Shown here: one piece after another, positions 34,211 through 45,137 of the stretch
How positions within the stretch are numbered: position 1 is the first letter of the stretch
Layout: each line of letters opens with the position of its first letter
NCBI RefSeq assembly: GCF_010645065.1
Contig: NZ_JAADZW010000010.1
Span: 93,589-157,588 of the forward strand
Length of the DNA stretch: 64,000 nt
From: Flavobacterium fluviatile
Lineage (GTDB): Bacteria > Bacteroidota > Bacteroidia > Flavobacteriales > Flavobacteriaceae
Reading direction: 5' to 3'
Notes under the pieces: generated by a model
Databases searched by the model: none
Seen by the model: the letters and a program-made list of their open reading frames with translations, nothing else
Told to the model about the DNA's origin: nothing
Made by a program: the position numbers and the translations under genes

Positions 34211-34523
34211 TTGTTTCTTTTTCCTATAAATTCAGGGCTAATTTATAAATAAATATATTATTAGAGGGATAAAAATTATTATGCATGCATATAATTATGA
34301 AATAATAATTTTTTAAGTAATAAAATGATTATTTTTTAATGATTTTTAAATTTTACAGCGATTTCAAACGATTGAAATGGTTAGGATTGATTAAAAAAAG
34401 TTTCAGGTTTCAGCTTTCAGGTTTTGTCTGAACTTAAATATTAAATAAAGGTATTCAACTCCACTCAGCTGAAATATATTTTAAATTACTGAATGTGTTT
34501 TTGTAATTTAAGCCTAAAAAAAT
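34211..34523. other. AT-rich intergenic region upstream of the KAS III-like gene
   Basis: No gene. It holds a palindrome ATGCATGCAT at 34281-34290 and, at 34401-34430, copies of the TTTCAGG-type 7-bp repeat also seen at 43644 and 53009. Confidence 0.5.
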
Positions 34524-34556
34524 AAAACCCGGCAGGTTTTTAAACGTGCCGGGTTT
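34524..34556 (-). terminator. Terminator after gcvP
   Basis: On the minus strand, ACCCGGCACG...CCTGCCGGGT followed by a T-rich stretch. Confidence 0.88.
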
Positions 34557-34580
34557 GTATAATATTGTGAGAAACTAATT

Positions 34581-37430
34581 TTAGTTCTCCATGTAAGCTT
34601 CAATAGGAGCACAACTGCAAATTAAGTTTCTGTCTCCGTATGCATCATCTACACGACGAACAGATGGCCAGAATTTATTTTCGGCAATATAATCTAATGG
34701 ATAAGCTGCTTTTTCTCTGGAATACGGGAAATCCCAGGCATCAGAAGTTAACATGGCTAATGTATGCGGTGCATTTTTCAATACGTTGTTTTTGTCATCA
34801 GCGCTTGCATCTTCGATTTCTTTTCGGATTGAGATTAGTGCATCACAGAAACGGTCTAACTCAGCAAGATCTTCAGATTCTGTTGGTTCGATCATTAAAG
34901 TTCCGGCAACCGGGAAAGAAACCGTCGGAGCGTGGAAACCGTAATCCATCAAACGTTTTGCAATATCACCAACTTCGATACCGTTTTCTTTAAACGCGCG
35001 GCAATCCAAAATCATTTCGTGAGCCGCTCTTCCGCATTCTCCGGTATAAAGAATTGGGTAGTGACCTTCGAAACGGGATTTCATGTAGTTAGCATTCAAG
35101 ATGGCGTGCTCTGTAGCGCTTTTTAATCCTTCAGCTCCCATCATTGTGATGTAACCATAAGAGATTAAGCAAACCAAAGCAGATCCGTAAGGTGCAGATG
35201 AAATAGCTGTAATCGCTTGTTCACCACCTACATTTAAGATTGGGTTTGTTGGTAAAAATGGAACCAGTTTTTCGTTCACACAGATTGGTCCAACCCCAGG
35301 TCCGCCGCCACCGTGAGGAATAGCGAAAGTTTTGTGTAAGTTCAAGTGACAAACATCAGCACCAATTGTAGCCGGATTTGTTAATCCAACCTGGGCATTC
35401 ATATTAGCACCATCCATATATACTAATCCGCCATTTTCGTGGATTAATTTTGTAATATCGATGATAGTAGATTCGTAAACTCCGTGAGTTGAAGGATACG
35501 TTACCATTAAACAAGATAAATCGTCTTTGTGCTCAATGGCTTTTTCTCTTAAATCTTCTACGTCGATGTTTCCTTCCGGAGTTGTTTTGGTAACGATGAT
35601 TTTCATTCCGGCCATAGCTGCAGAAGCAGGATTGGTTCCGTGTGCAGATGAAGGAATCAAACATACATTACGGTGACCTTCTCCACGTGAAATATGATAA
35701 GCACGAATCGCCATCAAACCGGCATATTCTCCTTGTGCTCCAGAGTTTGGCTGTAAGGTTGTTCCGGCAAATCCGGTAATTACATTTAATTGTTCTTCCA
35801 GTTTTTTAAGCATAGTGATGTAGCCTTCTGCCTGCTCGACTGGTGCAAACGGGTGGATACTGTTCCAGTTTGGCATTGATAAAGGCAACATTTCAGAAGC
35901 AGCGTTCAATTTCATTGTACAGGAACCTAATGAAATCATCGAGTGATTCAATGATAAATCTTTACGCTCTAATTTTTTAATGTAACGCATCAACTGGCTT
36001 TCTGAATGATAATTGTTGAATACATCATGCGTTAAGAAATTAGAAGTTCTTTCTAATGAAGCAGGTAATTGACTTGCATCAGTCAATTCAGAAACTGTAA
36101 AAGTTTCTTTTCCTAAAGCTTCAGCAAAAATGGCAACGATTTGGTTGATGTCGGCAATTGAAGTCGTTTCGTTTAACGAGATAGAAATTGTGTCAGCATC
36201 AGCATAGAAAAAGTTTACTTCGTTTCTTTCTGCAACAGCTTTTACTTTTTGAGCATCAGCTTTTACCAAAATAGTATCAAAATAAGCCGTGTTGGTTTGG
36301 TAAACTCCTAATTTATTTAAAGCTTCAGCAGTAGTAACTGCCGACGCATGAACTTTGTTTGCAATGTATTTTAAGCCTTTCGGTCCGTGGTAAACCGCAT
36401 ACATTCCGGCCATAACTGCCAGTAAAACCTGAGCAGTACAAATGTTTGAAGTCGCTTTTTCACGTTTGATGTGCTGTTCACGTGTTCCTAACGCCATACG
36501 TAGAGCGCGGTTTCCGTTTACATCAACCGAAACTCCAATGATACGGCCCGGCATAGAACGTTTATACTCATCTTTAGTGGCAAAGTAAGCAGCGTGAGGA
36601 CCACCGTACCCCATTGGCACACCAAAACGTTGTGTTGTTCCTACTACTACTGCAGCTCCCATTTCTCCCGGAGAAGTTAAGGTTGCTAATGATAAAATAT
36701 CAGCAGCAAAGGCCACTTTGATTTCGTTTTCTTTTGCTTTAGTAACAAAAGCACTATAATCGTTTACCTGCCCATATTTTCCAGGGTACTGTAAAATAGC
36801 TCCGAAGAATTCATTTGAAAAGTCAAATGTCTCATGGTTTCCAACAACCAATTCAATTCCGATTGGAGTCGAACGTGTTTGTAAAACGGATAAAGTCTGA
36901 GGAAGAATTTCTTCAGAAACGAAGAATTTATGTGTATTATTTTTCTTTTGATCTCTTGTACGAACATCAAATAATAAAGTCATAGCTTCTGCAGCAGCCG
37001 TCCCTTCGTCTAGTAAAGAGGCATTGGCAATTTCCATTCCGGTCAATTCGATAACAGTAGTCTGGAAATTTAAGATTGCTTCTAAACGTCCCTGTGCGAT
37101 TTCAGCCTGGTAAGGTGTGTAAGCAGTGTACCATCCCGGATTTTCAAAAATATTTCGTTGAATTGGTGCAGGAACGATAGTTGGGTGATATCCCAAACCG
37201 ATATATGATTTGAAAACTTTATTTTTTTTGCCTAATTCCATAATATGAGCAGCATACTCATATTCAGTCATTGCGGGCTCAAGGATTAAATCATTTTTTA
37301 AACGAATTCCATCAGGAAATGTTTCATAAAGTAATTGGTCCATGTTGTTTACACCAATTGTTTTGAACATGTGTTCAAGGTCATTTTCTCCTGTTCCAAT
37401 GTGTCTTAAAGCAAAAGCATCTGTTCTCAT
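34581..37430 (-). CDS. gcvP: Glycine dehydrogenase (aminomethyl-transferring), P protein
   Basis: This 949-aa PLP enzyme decarboxylates glycine in the glycine cleavage system. It has the tandem structure of a fused P protein. The PLP lysine is Lys700 in LNLHKTFAIPHGGGGPG. The chosen start, MRTDAFALRHIGT at 37430, gives the family length; an upstream in-frame ATG would add 15 residues with no family match. The T and H protein genes are not in this window. No glycine riboswitch is visible upstream. It ends at a strong terminator. Confidence 0.96.
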   Translation of the reverse strand: MRTDAFALRHIGTGENDLEHMFKTIGVNNMDQLLYETFPDGIRLKNDLILEPAMTEYEYAAHIMELGKKNKVFKSYIGLGYHPTIVPAPIQRNIFENPGWYTAYTPYQAEIAQGRLEAILNFQTTVIELTGMEIANASLLDEGTAAAEAMTLLFDVRTRDQKKNNTHKFFVSEEILPQTLSVLQTRSTPIGIELVVGNHETFDFSNEFFGAILQYPGKYGQVNDYSAFVTKAKENEIKVAFAADILSLATLTSPGEMGAAVVVGTTQRFGVPMGYGGPHAAYFATKDEYKRSMPGRIIGVSVDVNGNRALRMALGTREQHIKREKATSNICTAQVLLAVMAGMYAVYHGPKGLKYIANKVHASAVTTAEALNKLGVYQTNTAYFDTILVKADAQKVKAVAERNEVNFFYADADTISISLNETTSIADINQIVAIFAEALGKETFTVSELTDASQLPASLERTSNFLTHDVFNNYHSESQLMRYIKKLERKDLSLNHSMISLGSCTMKLNAASEMLPLSMPNWNSIHPFAPVEQAEGYITMLKKLEEQLNVITGFAGTTLQPNSGAQGEYAGLMAIRAYHISRGEGHRNVCLIPSSAHGTNPASAAMAGMKIIVTKTTPEGNIDVEDLREKAIEHKDDLSCLMVTYPSTHGVYESTIIDITKLIHENGGLVYMDGANMNAQVGLTNPATIGADVCHLNLHKTFAIPHGGGGPGVGPICVNEKLVPFLPTNPILNVGGEQAITAISSAPYGSALVCLISYGYITMMGAEGLKSATEHAILNANYMKSRFEGHYPILYTGECGRAAHEMILDCRAFKENGIEVGDIAKRLMDYGFHAPTVSFPVAGTLMIEPTESEDLAELDRFCDALISIRKEIEDASADDKNNVLKNAPHTLAMLTSDAWDFPYSREKAAYPLDYIAENKFWPSVRRVDDAYGDRNLICSCAPIEAYMEN

Positions 37431-37547
37431 TTTGTAACTTTCTGTATTTTTAAGAGAATGTAATTTGCAAAGCATAGTTCCGATGCAACGGTAATCTATT
37501 ACAAGGTTTATTACATTTTATAGTAAATGTGTTGTTTTTTTGTGGCG

Positions 37548-37555
37548 CAAAATTA
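37548..37555 (-). promoter_or_regulatory. -7 element before gcvP
   Basis: On the minus strand TAATTTTG matches TAnnTTTG, 118 bp before the start. No matching -33 element is clear. Confidence 0.4.
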
Positions 37556-37651
37556 AGTATTATTAATAATTTAATAGGTATTTTTAACTTCAATTTTTAT
37601 GAATTTTTCAACCAATAGGAAGGTTTGTTAACAATTGATTAGATTTAAGGC

Positions 37652-38464
37652 ATGAAACTACTGAAACAGCTATTCGATTTTTACTTAAACAGCAGTATCC
37701 ACGTGGCTTTATCGTGCTATGCTTTGGTACGGATTACGTTTCATGTATTTCATATTCAGTACGATGAACCCATGGCTTTGTTTGTTTTTTTTGGAACAAT
37801 TGTGGGGTATAATTTTGTTAAATATGATGCGTTGGTCAGGGTTAGACGAAATCCAATCGGAATCCAGCTGAAAATTATTGCTGTTTTGAGTCTTATTTCG
37901 GTAATTTTTGTGGGCTATTATTTCTTCCAGTTGAAGCGGATTACCCAAATTTTTTCTGTCGGTATATTTGCTGTTACGGCACTTTATACACTGCCTTTTT
38001 TCCCGAACAGAAGAAATGCAAGAAACTGGGCCGGTGTGAAAATTTATATTGTAGCACTTTGCTGGGTGGGGGCTACTCTGGTTCTGCCTTTAATTAATGG
38101 GGGAGCAGGATTGACATCTGATTTTTTTATAAAGTCAATTCAGCGTTTTGTTCTGGTTTTTGTACTGATTTTGGTTTTTGAAATTATTGATTTAGCGAAT
38201 GATGATCCGCATTTGCAAACCGTTCCGCAGACAATTGGAGTAAAAAGAACTAAACTTTTGGGTTTCTTATTACTGATTCCGTTTTGGTTTTTAGAAATTT
38301 TTATTTCCACATTTAATTATCGTGATGCTGTAATAAATCTGATTATGGTTATAATGCTTATGTTTTTTATTGCATTTGCAAATCCTGATCGTTTGAAATA
38401 TTATACTTCTTTCTGGGTCGAAAGTTTGCCGGTTCTTTGGTGGCTTATGATTGTATTTTTGTAG
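37652..38464 (+). CDS. UbiA-like integral membrane protein
   Basis: This 270-aa protein has about eight hydrophobic segments. NFVKYDAL near residue 54 and EIIDLANDDPHLQTVPQTIG near 182 are similar in spacing to the Asp-rich substrate and Mg sites of UbiA prenyltransferases, but the first lacks the full NDxxDxxxD form. It may therefore be a degenerate or distant UbiA member. Its partner and substrate cannot be read. It is divergent from gcvP by 221 bp and stands alone. Confidence 0.65.
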   Translation: MKLLKQLFDFYLNSSIHVALSCYALVRITFHVFHIQYDEPMALFVFFGTIVGYNFVKYDALVRVRRNPIGIQLKIIAVLSLISVIFVGYYFFQLKRITQIFSVGIFAVTALYTLPFFPNRRNARNWAGVKIYIVALCWVGATLVLPLINGGAGLTSDFFIKSIQRFVLVFVLILVFEIIDLANDDPHLQTVPQTIGVKRTKLLGFLLLIPFWFLEIFISTFNYRDAVINLIMVIMLMFFIAFANPDRLKYYTSFWVESLPVLWWLMIVFL

Positions 38465-38783
38465 CGCCTCTTTAAATATTGACTTTTTTTCATGAGTGTG
38501 ATTGCCTTAAGTATGGCTCTTTTTCCTCTCTCATGACCAGAAATTCCTTTTCTGTAACATTTTTCTCATTTTTATTGACTGTCTAATATAATTTTAAGCC
38601 AGAAATAAAAAGTTAGCACTATTACTTCTTAAGTCATTTAGTTTGGCTTGTAGTCTTTTTGAAAACTTATTTTCTGAAAATTTATTTCAAACAGTAAAAT
38701 AAAAAAGTGGAGCAGATCCCACTGAAAAAAACGAGGCGGTTCTGAAAAGCCTTACGAGTAAGAAAAATATTAATTGAAAAGTT
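38465..38783. other. Leader region before DUF1842-like gene
   Basis: It holds no gene. Close to the start codon lie small stems: GTGG-agcagatc-CCAC (about 38707-38722), GGC-ggttctgaaaa-GCC (about 38735-38751) and CTTACGAGTAAG. These may be part of a structured 5' leader. Confidence 0.45.
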
Positions 38784-39191
38784 ATGTCAGATTTATTAGC
38801 AGGTGCTTATTTAGCAAAAGGCACAATCGGAAATGTTGGAACACCTGGCGCTCCAGTTGCATCATTTAGTTTAGTAGTAGTACCATCACAGCATTCTGTA
38901 TCTGGTACAGTAGTTATTACTCAGGCGATACAGGGTCCTGATAGTCATATCGTTGTTCCGGTAACAGGAAAAATATATGCAACCGGATTTGGAAAAGTTA
39001 TACAGGTTGTTAGCTTAAAAGGTCAATATGTTCATTCATTTCCTCCGCCGGCAATTGGCTCCTTGCTGGCTGACTTTGACGCTCATTTAGCAGTCGATAA
39101 CGAATGGAACGGTACAGGAGGTTTTTCATATTATGGACATAATGTTGAAAACGTTCCGGTAAAAGCTGTAAATCAGGCTGAATTAGTGTAA
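38784..39191 (+). CDS. DUF1842-like small protein
   Basis: This 135-aa protein has no signal peptide and is rich in Gly, Val and Ser (GTIGNVGTPGAPVASFSLVV, GTVVITQAIQGP). The pattern resembles DUF1842, a domain of unknown function seen in Bacteroidota and Burkholderia. Beta-strand-rich throughout. A long structured-looking leader precedes it and a strong terminator follows. It is not clearly related to the neighbouring genes. Confidence in the family call is moderate. Confidence 0.6.
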   Translation: MSDLLAGAYLAKGTIGNVGTPGAPVASFSLVVVPSQHSVSGTVVITQAIQGPDSHIVVPVTGKIYATGFGKVIQVVSLKGQYVHSFPPPAIGSLLADFDAHLAVDNEWNGTGGFSYYGHNVENVPVKAVNQAELV

Positions 39192-39222
39192 ATATTTCAG
39201 CAAAATGCAATTACTTATACTT

Positions 39223-39254
39223 AAAAGGCTCGTTTAATGACAAGCCTTTTTTTT
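39223..39254 (+). terminator. Terminator after DUF1842-like gene
   Basis: AAAAGGCT...AGCCTTTT with a long T run. Confidence 0.9.
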
Positions 39255-39376
39255 GAATTTTAATTAATAGAAAAGTTTATTCGTGCTAAACTATAATAAA
39301 CACTAACGATTATACTTTTTTGGGGGAAAGTTAATTCGTTTTGTGGAAATTAAAGTTTGTGGCTTTTAAAATTAGT

Positions 39377-39829
39377 CTATAAATTTTCTGCTATTTTTTT
39401 GAGAGTTTTATTTCTTTCCATTAGAAAATGAATCAGATGATTTTTTAAAAACAAAGCATCGAATAATTTCCCGATAATGCCAAACGGAGTTTCATATTGC
39501 AGTTGATCTGTCATTATGGTAACTCCGTTTATTTCTTTAAAAAAATGTTCATGTCTGAAAGATTTGAATTTGCCTTCTACCATTTCATCCACAAAATAAT
39601 CATAAAAAGTCATCACTGTAATCCGGCTTTTGTGCGTAAGGTAAAAACCGAAATGTCTGCCGCGCCAGGTTACTGTTTCATTGAAACTGATTAAACCTGA
39701 AGTCACACCAGCAATTGCTTTTTCTTTTGAAGGAGCTGCAGATTGCTGATGAATATCTATATTTCTTGATACATCAAAAACGGTTTGTTTTGGTGCTTTT
39801 ATTTTTGTTGTGAGGTTTATGATTGTCAT
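39377..39829 (-). CDS. SRPBCC/START-like protein
   Basis: This 150-aa protein reads as the SRPBCC ligand-binding fold (IINLTTKIKAPKQTVFDVSR, GLISFNETVTWRGRHFGF, MTFYDYFVDEMVEGKF). Members bind lipids or act as cyclase-type proteins; close relatives are annotated as cell division inhibitors with SRPBCC. There is no catalytic motif. A repeat and the epimerase remnant lie directly upstream on the minus strand. It has no signal peptide. Confidence 0.75.
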   Translation of the reverse strand: MTIINLTTKIKAPKQTVFDVSRNIDIHQQSAAPSKEKAIAGVTSGLISFNETVTWRGRHFGFYLTHKSRITVMTFYDYFVDEMVEGKFKSFRHEHFFKEINGVTIMTDQLQYETPFGIIGKLFDALFLKNHLIHFLMERNKTLKKIAENL

Positions 39830-39852
39830 TAATTTATGTTTTTTTACTCAAA

Positions 39853-39925
39853 CTTGTCATTTTCGACGAAGGAGAAATCTTCGTTAGAAGCTCGACAAAG
39901 ATTGATGATTTTGATTGTGGAGGTG
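39853..39925 (+). repeat. Family B repeat, incomplete copy
   Basis: It matches the left half of the 1483-1613 copy (TCGACGAAGGAGAAATCTTC, then GATTGTGGAG), but no right arm is seen. Confidence 0.6.
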
Positions 39926-39949
39926 TGAATTGGAGTAGTAACAAGTTCT

Positions 39950-40237
39950 TTAAGGGATTAAATTTCTAAATGTTTCATCTATACTCCCAAACTTAAATTC
40001 AAAACCATTTTCCAATAATCGTTTCGGAATCACATTTCGGCTTTTTAAAACCAGTTCTGCTTCTGTCCGAATAAAGAGGGAGCCAATTTCCAGTAAAAAT
40101 TTATAGTTGCCTTCGCATTCAAACTCAAATGTATAAGGTGAATATTGACTAATTGTCGGATAAGTATAGTTTGAATTACTCCTTGAATTAGGATTACTAT
40201 TTGCTTTGATGTATTTGTTTATTGCTTTGGTGTCCAT
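39950..40237 (-). pseudogene. Remnant with C-terminal domain of a TIGR01777-type NAD-epimerase
   Basis: The 95-residue frame ends with RTEAELVLKSRNVIPKRLLE and ENGFEFKFGSIDETFRNLI, the C-terminal DUF1731 part of TIGR01777 sugar epimerases. The 50 residues before it are unrelated low-complexity sequence (NSNPNSRSNSNYTYPTIS). A longer frame starting at 40324 would begin inside a terminator. No NAD-binding start domain is present. It is most likely a truncated copy of a longer gene. Confidence 0.6.
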
Positions 40238-40296
40238 TCTAAACCTCGTTTTGTCAAAAGTATAGAATGATTTACTGTTAGACAAAAAAACAAAAA

Positions 40297-40321
40297 AACC
40301 GAAGCAGAAATACTTCGGTTT
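40297..40321 (-). terminator. Terminator after the M3 peptidase gene
   Basis: On the minus strand AACCGAAGtatttctgCTTCGGTT followed by a T run, directly downstream of the oligopeptidase stop. Confidence 0.88.
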
Positions 40322-40355
40322 CAAAATATGTAATAGTCTAAAAATATAAAAAAAT

Positions 40356-42383
<2,028 letters not shown>

Positions 42384-42398
42384 GATGTAGATTTTTGT

Positions 42399-42425
42399 CC
42401 TGCAAGGTTTTTAAAACCTTGTAGG
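42399..42425. repeat. Palindrome between toxin gene and M3 gene
   Basis: CCTGCAAGGTTTTTAAAA paired with CCTTGTAGG, 27 bp. No T run follows, so it is listed as a repeat rather than a terminator. Confidence 0.6.
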
Positions 42426-42438
42426 TTTAAAGTTTAAA

Positions 42439-42726
42439 TTATGGTTTGAAGTTTTCTAAATTTTGAAAGTTGTTCCAAAAACGAAGCAATTCTAAGTTGT
42501 TGTTTTCGATTCGGTAAAAAAGTGAAATATGTTTGGTGATGACGATTTTATAAACGCTTTTATAATTTGTTTTAAGAAATAAAACATTGTCATTTTTTAA
42601 AAGTGTAATTGTGGTATTTACTTTTTCAATGAAATTTCGAGCAACTTTCTCAGACCATTCAGCTTCCAGATAATCGATGTTGTTCCAAAAGTCTTGTTTA
42701 GCTTGTGGAGACCAAATTACATTCAT
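42439..42726 (-). CDS. RelE/ParE-type toxin
   Basis: This 95-aa protein matches the RelE/ParE toxin fold: MNVIWSPQAKQDFWNNIDYL, SEKVARNFIEKV, and YKIVITKHISLFYRIENNNL. Known members either cut mRNA at the ribosome (RelE) or poison gyrase (ParE); the ParE-type residues are more likely here. Its first base overlaps the last base of the antitoxin gene, as usual. It lies between the M3 gene and purE on the same strand. Confidence 0.8.
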   Translation of the reverse strand: MNVIWSPQAKQDFWNNIDYLEAEWSEKVARNFIEKVNTTITLLKNDNVLFLKTNYKSVYKIVITKHISLFYRIENNNLELLRFWNNFQNLENFKP

Positions 42727-42953
42727 TATTTAAAGTATTTTGAATAACGATTTTTGGTTTCTTCCATAACAACATCATGTGAAATACCTTCATTATTATC
42801 TAAAGAATAAATAGCCTCATTGATTTTGCTTTTTTGTTCTTTTAAAAGACTTTCTTTAGATCGAATGAACTCGACAATTTCCTGAATTAAGTCAGGATTA
42901 TCAATGTCTAAAACAATTTTAGCCAGCTCTATTTTAGAAGTTTGAATGTTCAT
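42726..42953 (-). CDS. Antitoxin of the RelE/ParE-type module
   Basis: This 75-aa acidic protein (NIQTSKIELAKIVLDIDNPD, VVMEETKNRYSKYFK) is followed, with a one-base overlap, by the toxin gene. The C-terminal helix would cover the toxin and the N-terminal half would bind DNA. I do not recognise a named DNA-binding fold. Confidence 0.75.
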   Translation of the reverse strand: MNIQTSKIELAKIVLDIDNPDLIQEIVEFIRSKESLLKEQKSKINEAIYSLDNNEGISHDVVMEETKNRYSKYFK

Positions 42954-43028
42954 TTTACTTTTTTCTCAAAGTTAAGTTTTTCTTTTAGAAATTTTTATAA
43001 GGATTAGTTAATTCTTGAATCGAGCTAT

Positions 43029-43126
43029 TTCACAAAGATGCACCAAGAAAAAAAACACAGAGTTTCGCAAAGTTTTTTTAAATTATTCTTTGCGAAGCTT
43101 TGTGTTTATTTTTGTGAATCTCTGTG
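43029..43126. repeat. Inverted repeat of the TTTCGCAAAG type
   Basis: AACACAGAGTTTCGCAAAG (43054-43072) pairs with CTTTGCGAAGCTTTGTGTT (43088-43106) and the pairing extends outward. It lies between the antitoxin gene and purE. Confidence 0.65.
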
Positions 43127-43134
43127 GAATTAAC

Positions 43135-43620
43135 TTATTTCTTTAAACCTTCAGCCGCTTTATTAACTGCCGCTTTCAATTCTTCTTTATAAGCAAGAAT
43201 CGTATCCAAAACTTTTTTGTCATGGCTTCCGATGATTTGTGCTGCTAAAATACCGGCATTTTTAGCTCCGTTTAAAGCTACCGTCGCAACAGGAACTCCG
43301 CCCGGCATTTGCAGAATAGATAAAACAGAATCCCATCCATCAATAGAATTGCTTGATTTTACAGGAACTCCAATTACTGGAAGTGGAGACATAGAAGCCA
43401 CCATTCCTGGTAAATGAGCCGCACCGCCTGCACCGGCAATAATTACCGAGATTCCGCGATTGTGTGCGTTTTTACTGAAATCGAATAATTTCTCCGGCGT
43501 TCTGTGTGCCGAAACGATATCTACTTCAACTTCTACATTAAATTGTTTTAATATGTCGATTGCATCCTGCATGACGGGCATGTCGGAGATGCTTCCCATT
43601 ATAATAGCTACTTTGCTCAT
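43135..43620 (-). CDS. purE: 5-(carboxyamino)imidazole ribonucleotide mutase
   Basis: This 161-aa PurE moves the carboxyl group of N5-CAIR to give CAIR in purine synthesis. Landmarks: IIMGSISDMPVMQDAI, SAHRTPEKLFD, AGAGGAAHLPGMVAS and a conserved SSNSIDGWDSVLSILQMPGG. It normally works with PurK, whose gene is upstream on the same strand, separated by a 72-aa membrane protein gene. Length is normal. Confidence 0.95.
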   Translation of the reverse strand: MSKVAIIMGSISDMPVMQDAIDILKQFNVEVEVDIVSAHRTPEKLFDFSKNAHNRGISVIIAGAGGAAHLPGMVASMSPLPVIGVPVKSSNSIDGWDSVLSILQMPGGVPVATVALNGAKNAGILAAQIIGSHDKKVLDTILAYKEELKAAVNKAAEGLKK

Positions 43621-43696
43621 GTGTGTTTTTTTGTTGTGTTTTGTTTCAGGTTTAAAGTTTCAGGTTTATTGAACTGAAATGATAAATATTGTTTGT

Positions 43697-43915
43697 TTAA
43701 GATTGTTTTATGGCTTTATAAATTAAAAATATAATTCCAAAACTTAATGCAATTAAGAACAATATTATAAGTAAGAATCCAATAAAGCTTATAATCCTCT
43801 CACCAAGATATTCATTTTTATCGGTAAATTTTTCAACGCATGTTTTAATTGAATTTGGAATTCCGCCTGCCTTTGAAGTATTATCGAGTAAATCAAAAAA
43901 ATCCAGAAATCCCAT
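43697..43915 (-). CDS. Small single-pass membrane protein
   Basis: This 72-aa protein has one strong membrane helix at residues 42-66 (ISFIGFLLIILFLIALSFGI) and no recognised family. It lies between purK and purE on the same strand, separated by 62 and 76 bp. No signal-cleavage site is obvious. It could be translated with the pur genes. Confidence 0.6.
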   Translation of the reverse strand: MGFLDFFDLLDNTSKAGGIPNSIKTCVEKFTDKNEYLGERIISFIGFLLIILFLIALSFGIIFLIYKAIKQS

Positions 43916-43977
43916 TTCTAATGTTTGTTTTAAGTTAAGAAAACTTCAACTAAGGACTAATCACTAACTACTAGGGA

Positions 43978-45132
43978 CTAATTACTAATCACTCTAATCG
44001 TATTCTTAACTTCCTGCGCAATTCTTCTCGCTTCCGCCATATCTTCATTTACAATCGTCACGTGACCCATTTTTCTAAACGGACGCGTTTGCTTTTTACC
44101 GTAAATATGAGGAGTAACGCCATTCCATCCTAAAATGGTTTCGATGTTTTCATACACTACATTTCCGGAAAAACCTTCAGCACCGACTAAATTGACCATA
44201 ATTCCGGCCACTTTGCTGTCTGTGTTTCCTAGTGGAAGATCTAAAATAGCACGTAAATGATTTTCGAATTGTGAAGTATAACTGGCTTCAATAGAATAAT
44301 GACCGGAATTGTGCGGACGCGGCGCTACTTCGTTTACCAAAATTTCGTCGTCCTGCGTCTGGAACATTTCAACTGCTAAAAGACCAACGTGATTGAAGTT
44401 TTCTGAAACTTGTAAAGCGATTGCTCGGGCTTTTTCAGCTACTTTATCATCGATTCTTGCCGGGCAGATAACGTACTCCACTTGATTCGCTTCCGGATGA
44501 AATTCCATTTCGACAACCGGATACGTTTTCATTTCTCCTGACGGATTTCTGACTACAATTACTGCCAATTCGTTTTTGAACGGAACCATAGTTTCTGCAA
44601 TGCATTCTACATTTGGCAACGTATCTAAATCGGATACTTGACGAACTATTTTTACACCATTTCCGTCGTAACCAAATTCGGTGCATTTCCATACAAAAGG
44701 CATCTCGACTCCGCTCGATGTGACAGCAGATTTTAGTTGATCTAAATTTTCAAATCTTTCGAATGGTGCGGTTGGAATATCATTTTTAGCGTAAAATTCT
44801 TTTTGAACGCCTTTATTCTGAATTCCTTTTAAGGTTTTAGGAGATGGATATACTTTTAAACCTTCATTTTCTAATTGCGTTAAAGCTTCAAGATTTACCA
44901 ATTCGATTTCAAAAGTCAAAACATCGACTTGTTTTCCGAAATTGTAAACAGTGTCATAATCCATTAAATCGCCTTGAAAAAACTTGTTGCAGGCAATTTT
45001 ACTGGGCGCTTCGTCACTTGGATCCAGAACATAAGTTTGTATGTCAAATTTTCTGGTGTCAAACAAAAGCATTTTGCCTAATTGTCCGCCACCTAATATT
45101 CCTAATTTAAAATCAGAAGAAAAATAATTCAT
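43978..45132 (-). CDS. purK: 5-(carboxyamino)imidazole ribonucleotide synthase
   Basis: This 384-aa ATP-grasp enzyme makes N5-CAIR from AIR, ATP and bicarbonate. Motifs: the N-terminal dinucleotide-like start LGILGGGQLGKMLLFDTR, FVWKCTEFGYDGNGVK, and the ATP-grasp ending EILVNEVAPRPHNSGHYS. Length is normal. Its start is five bases after the end of the PIN-domain gene, so it may be transcribed from the toxin-antitoxin promoter or from a promoter within that module. Confidence 0.95.
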   Translation of the reverse strand: MNYFSSDFKLGILGGGQLGKMLLFDTRKFDIQTYVLDPSDEAPSKIACNKFFQGDLMDYDTVYNFGKQVDVLTFEIELVNLEALTQLENEGLKVYPSPKTLKGIQNKGVQKEFYAKNDIPTAPFERFENLDQLKSAVTSSGVEMPFVWKCTEFGYDGNGVKIVRQVSDLDTLPNVECIAETMVPFKNELAVIVVRNPSGEMKTYPVVEMEFHPEANQVEYVICPARIDDKVAEKARAIALQVSENFNHVGLLAVEMFQTQDDEILVNEVAPRPHNSGHYSIEASYTSQFENHLRAILDLPLGNTDSKVAGIMVNLVGAEGFSGNVVYENIETILGWNGVTPHIYGKKQTRPFRKMGHVTIVNEDMAEARRIAQEVKNTIRVISN

Positions 45133-45137
45133 TGTTA

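Noticed and set aside
37431..37651. Glycine riboswitch before gcvP
   Set aside because: No tandem glycine aptamer-like sequence was seen; only a -7 element.
40238..40324. Longer N-terminus for the epimerase remnant
   Set aside because: The extension would be translated from a terminator hairpin of the M3 peptidase gene.
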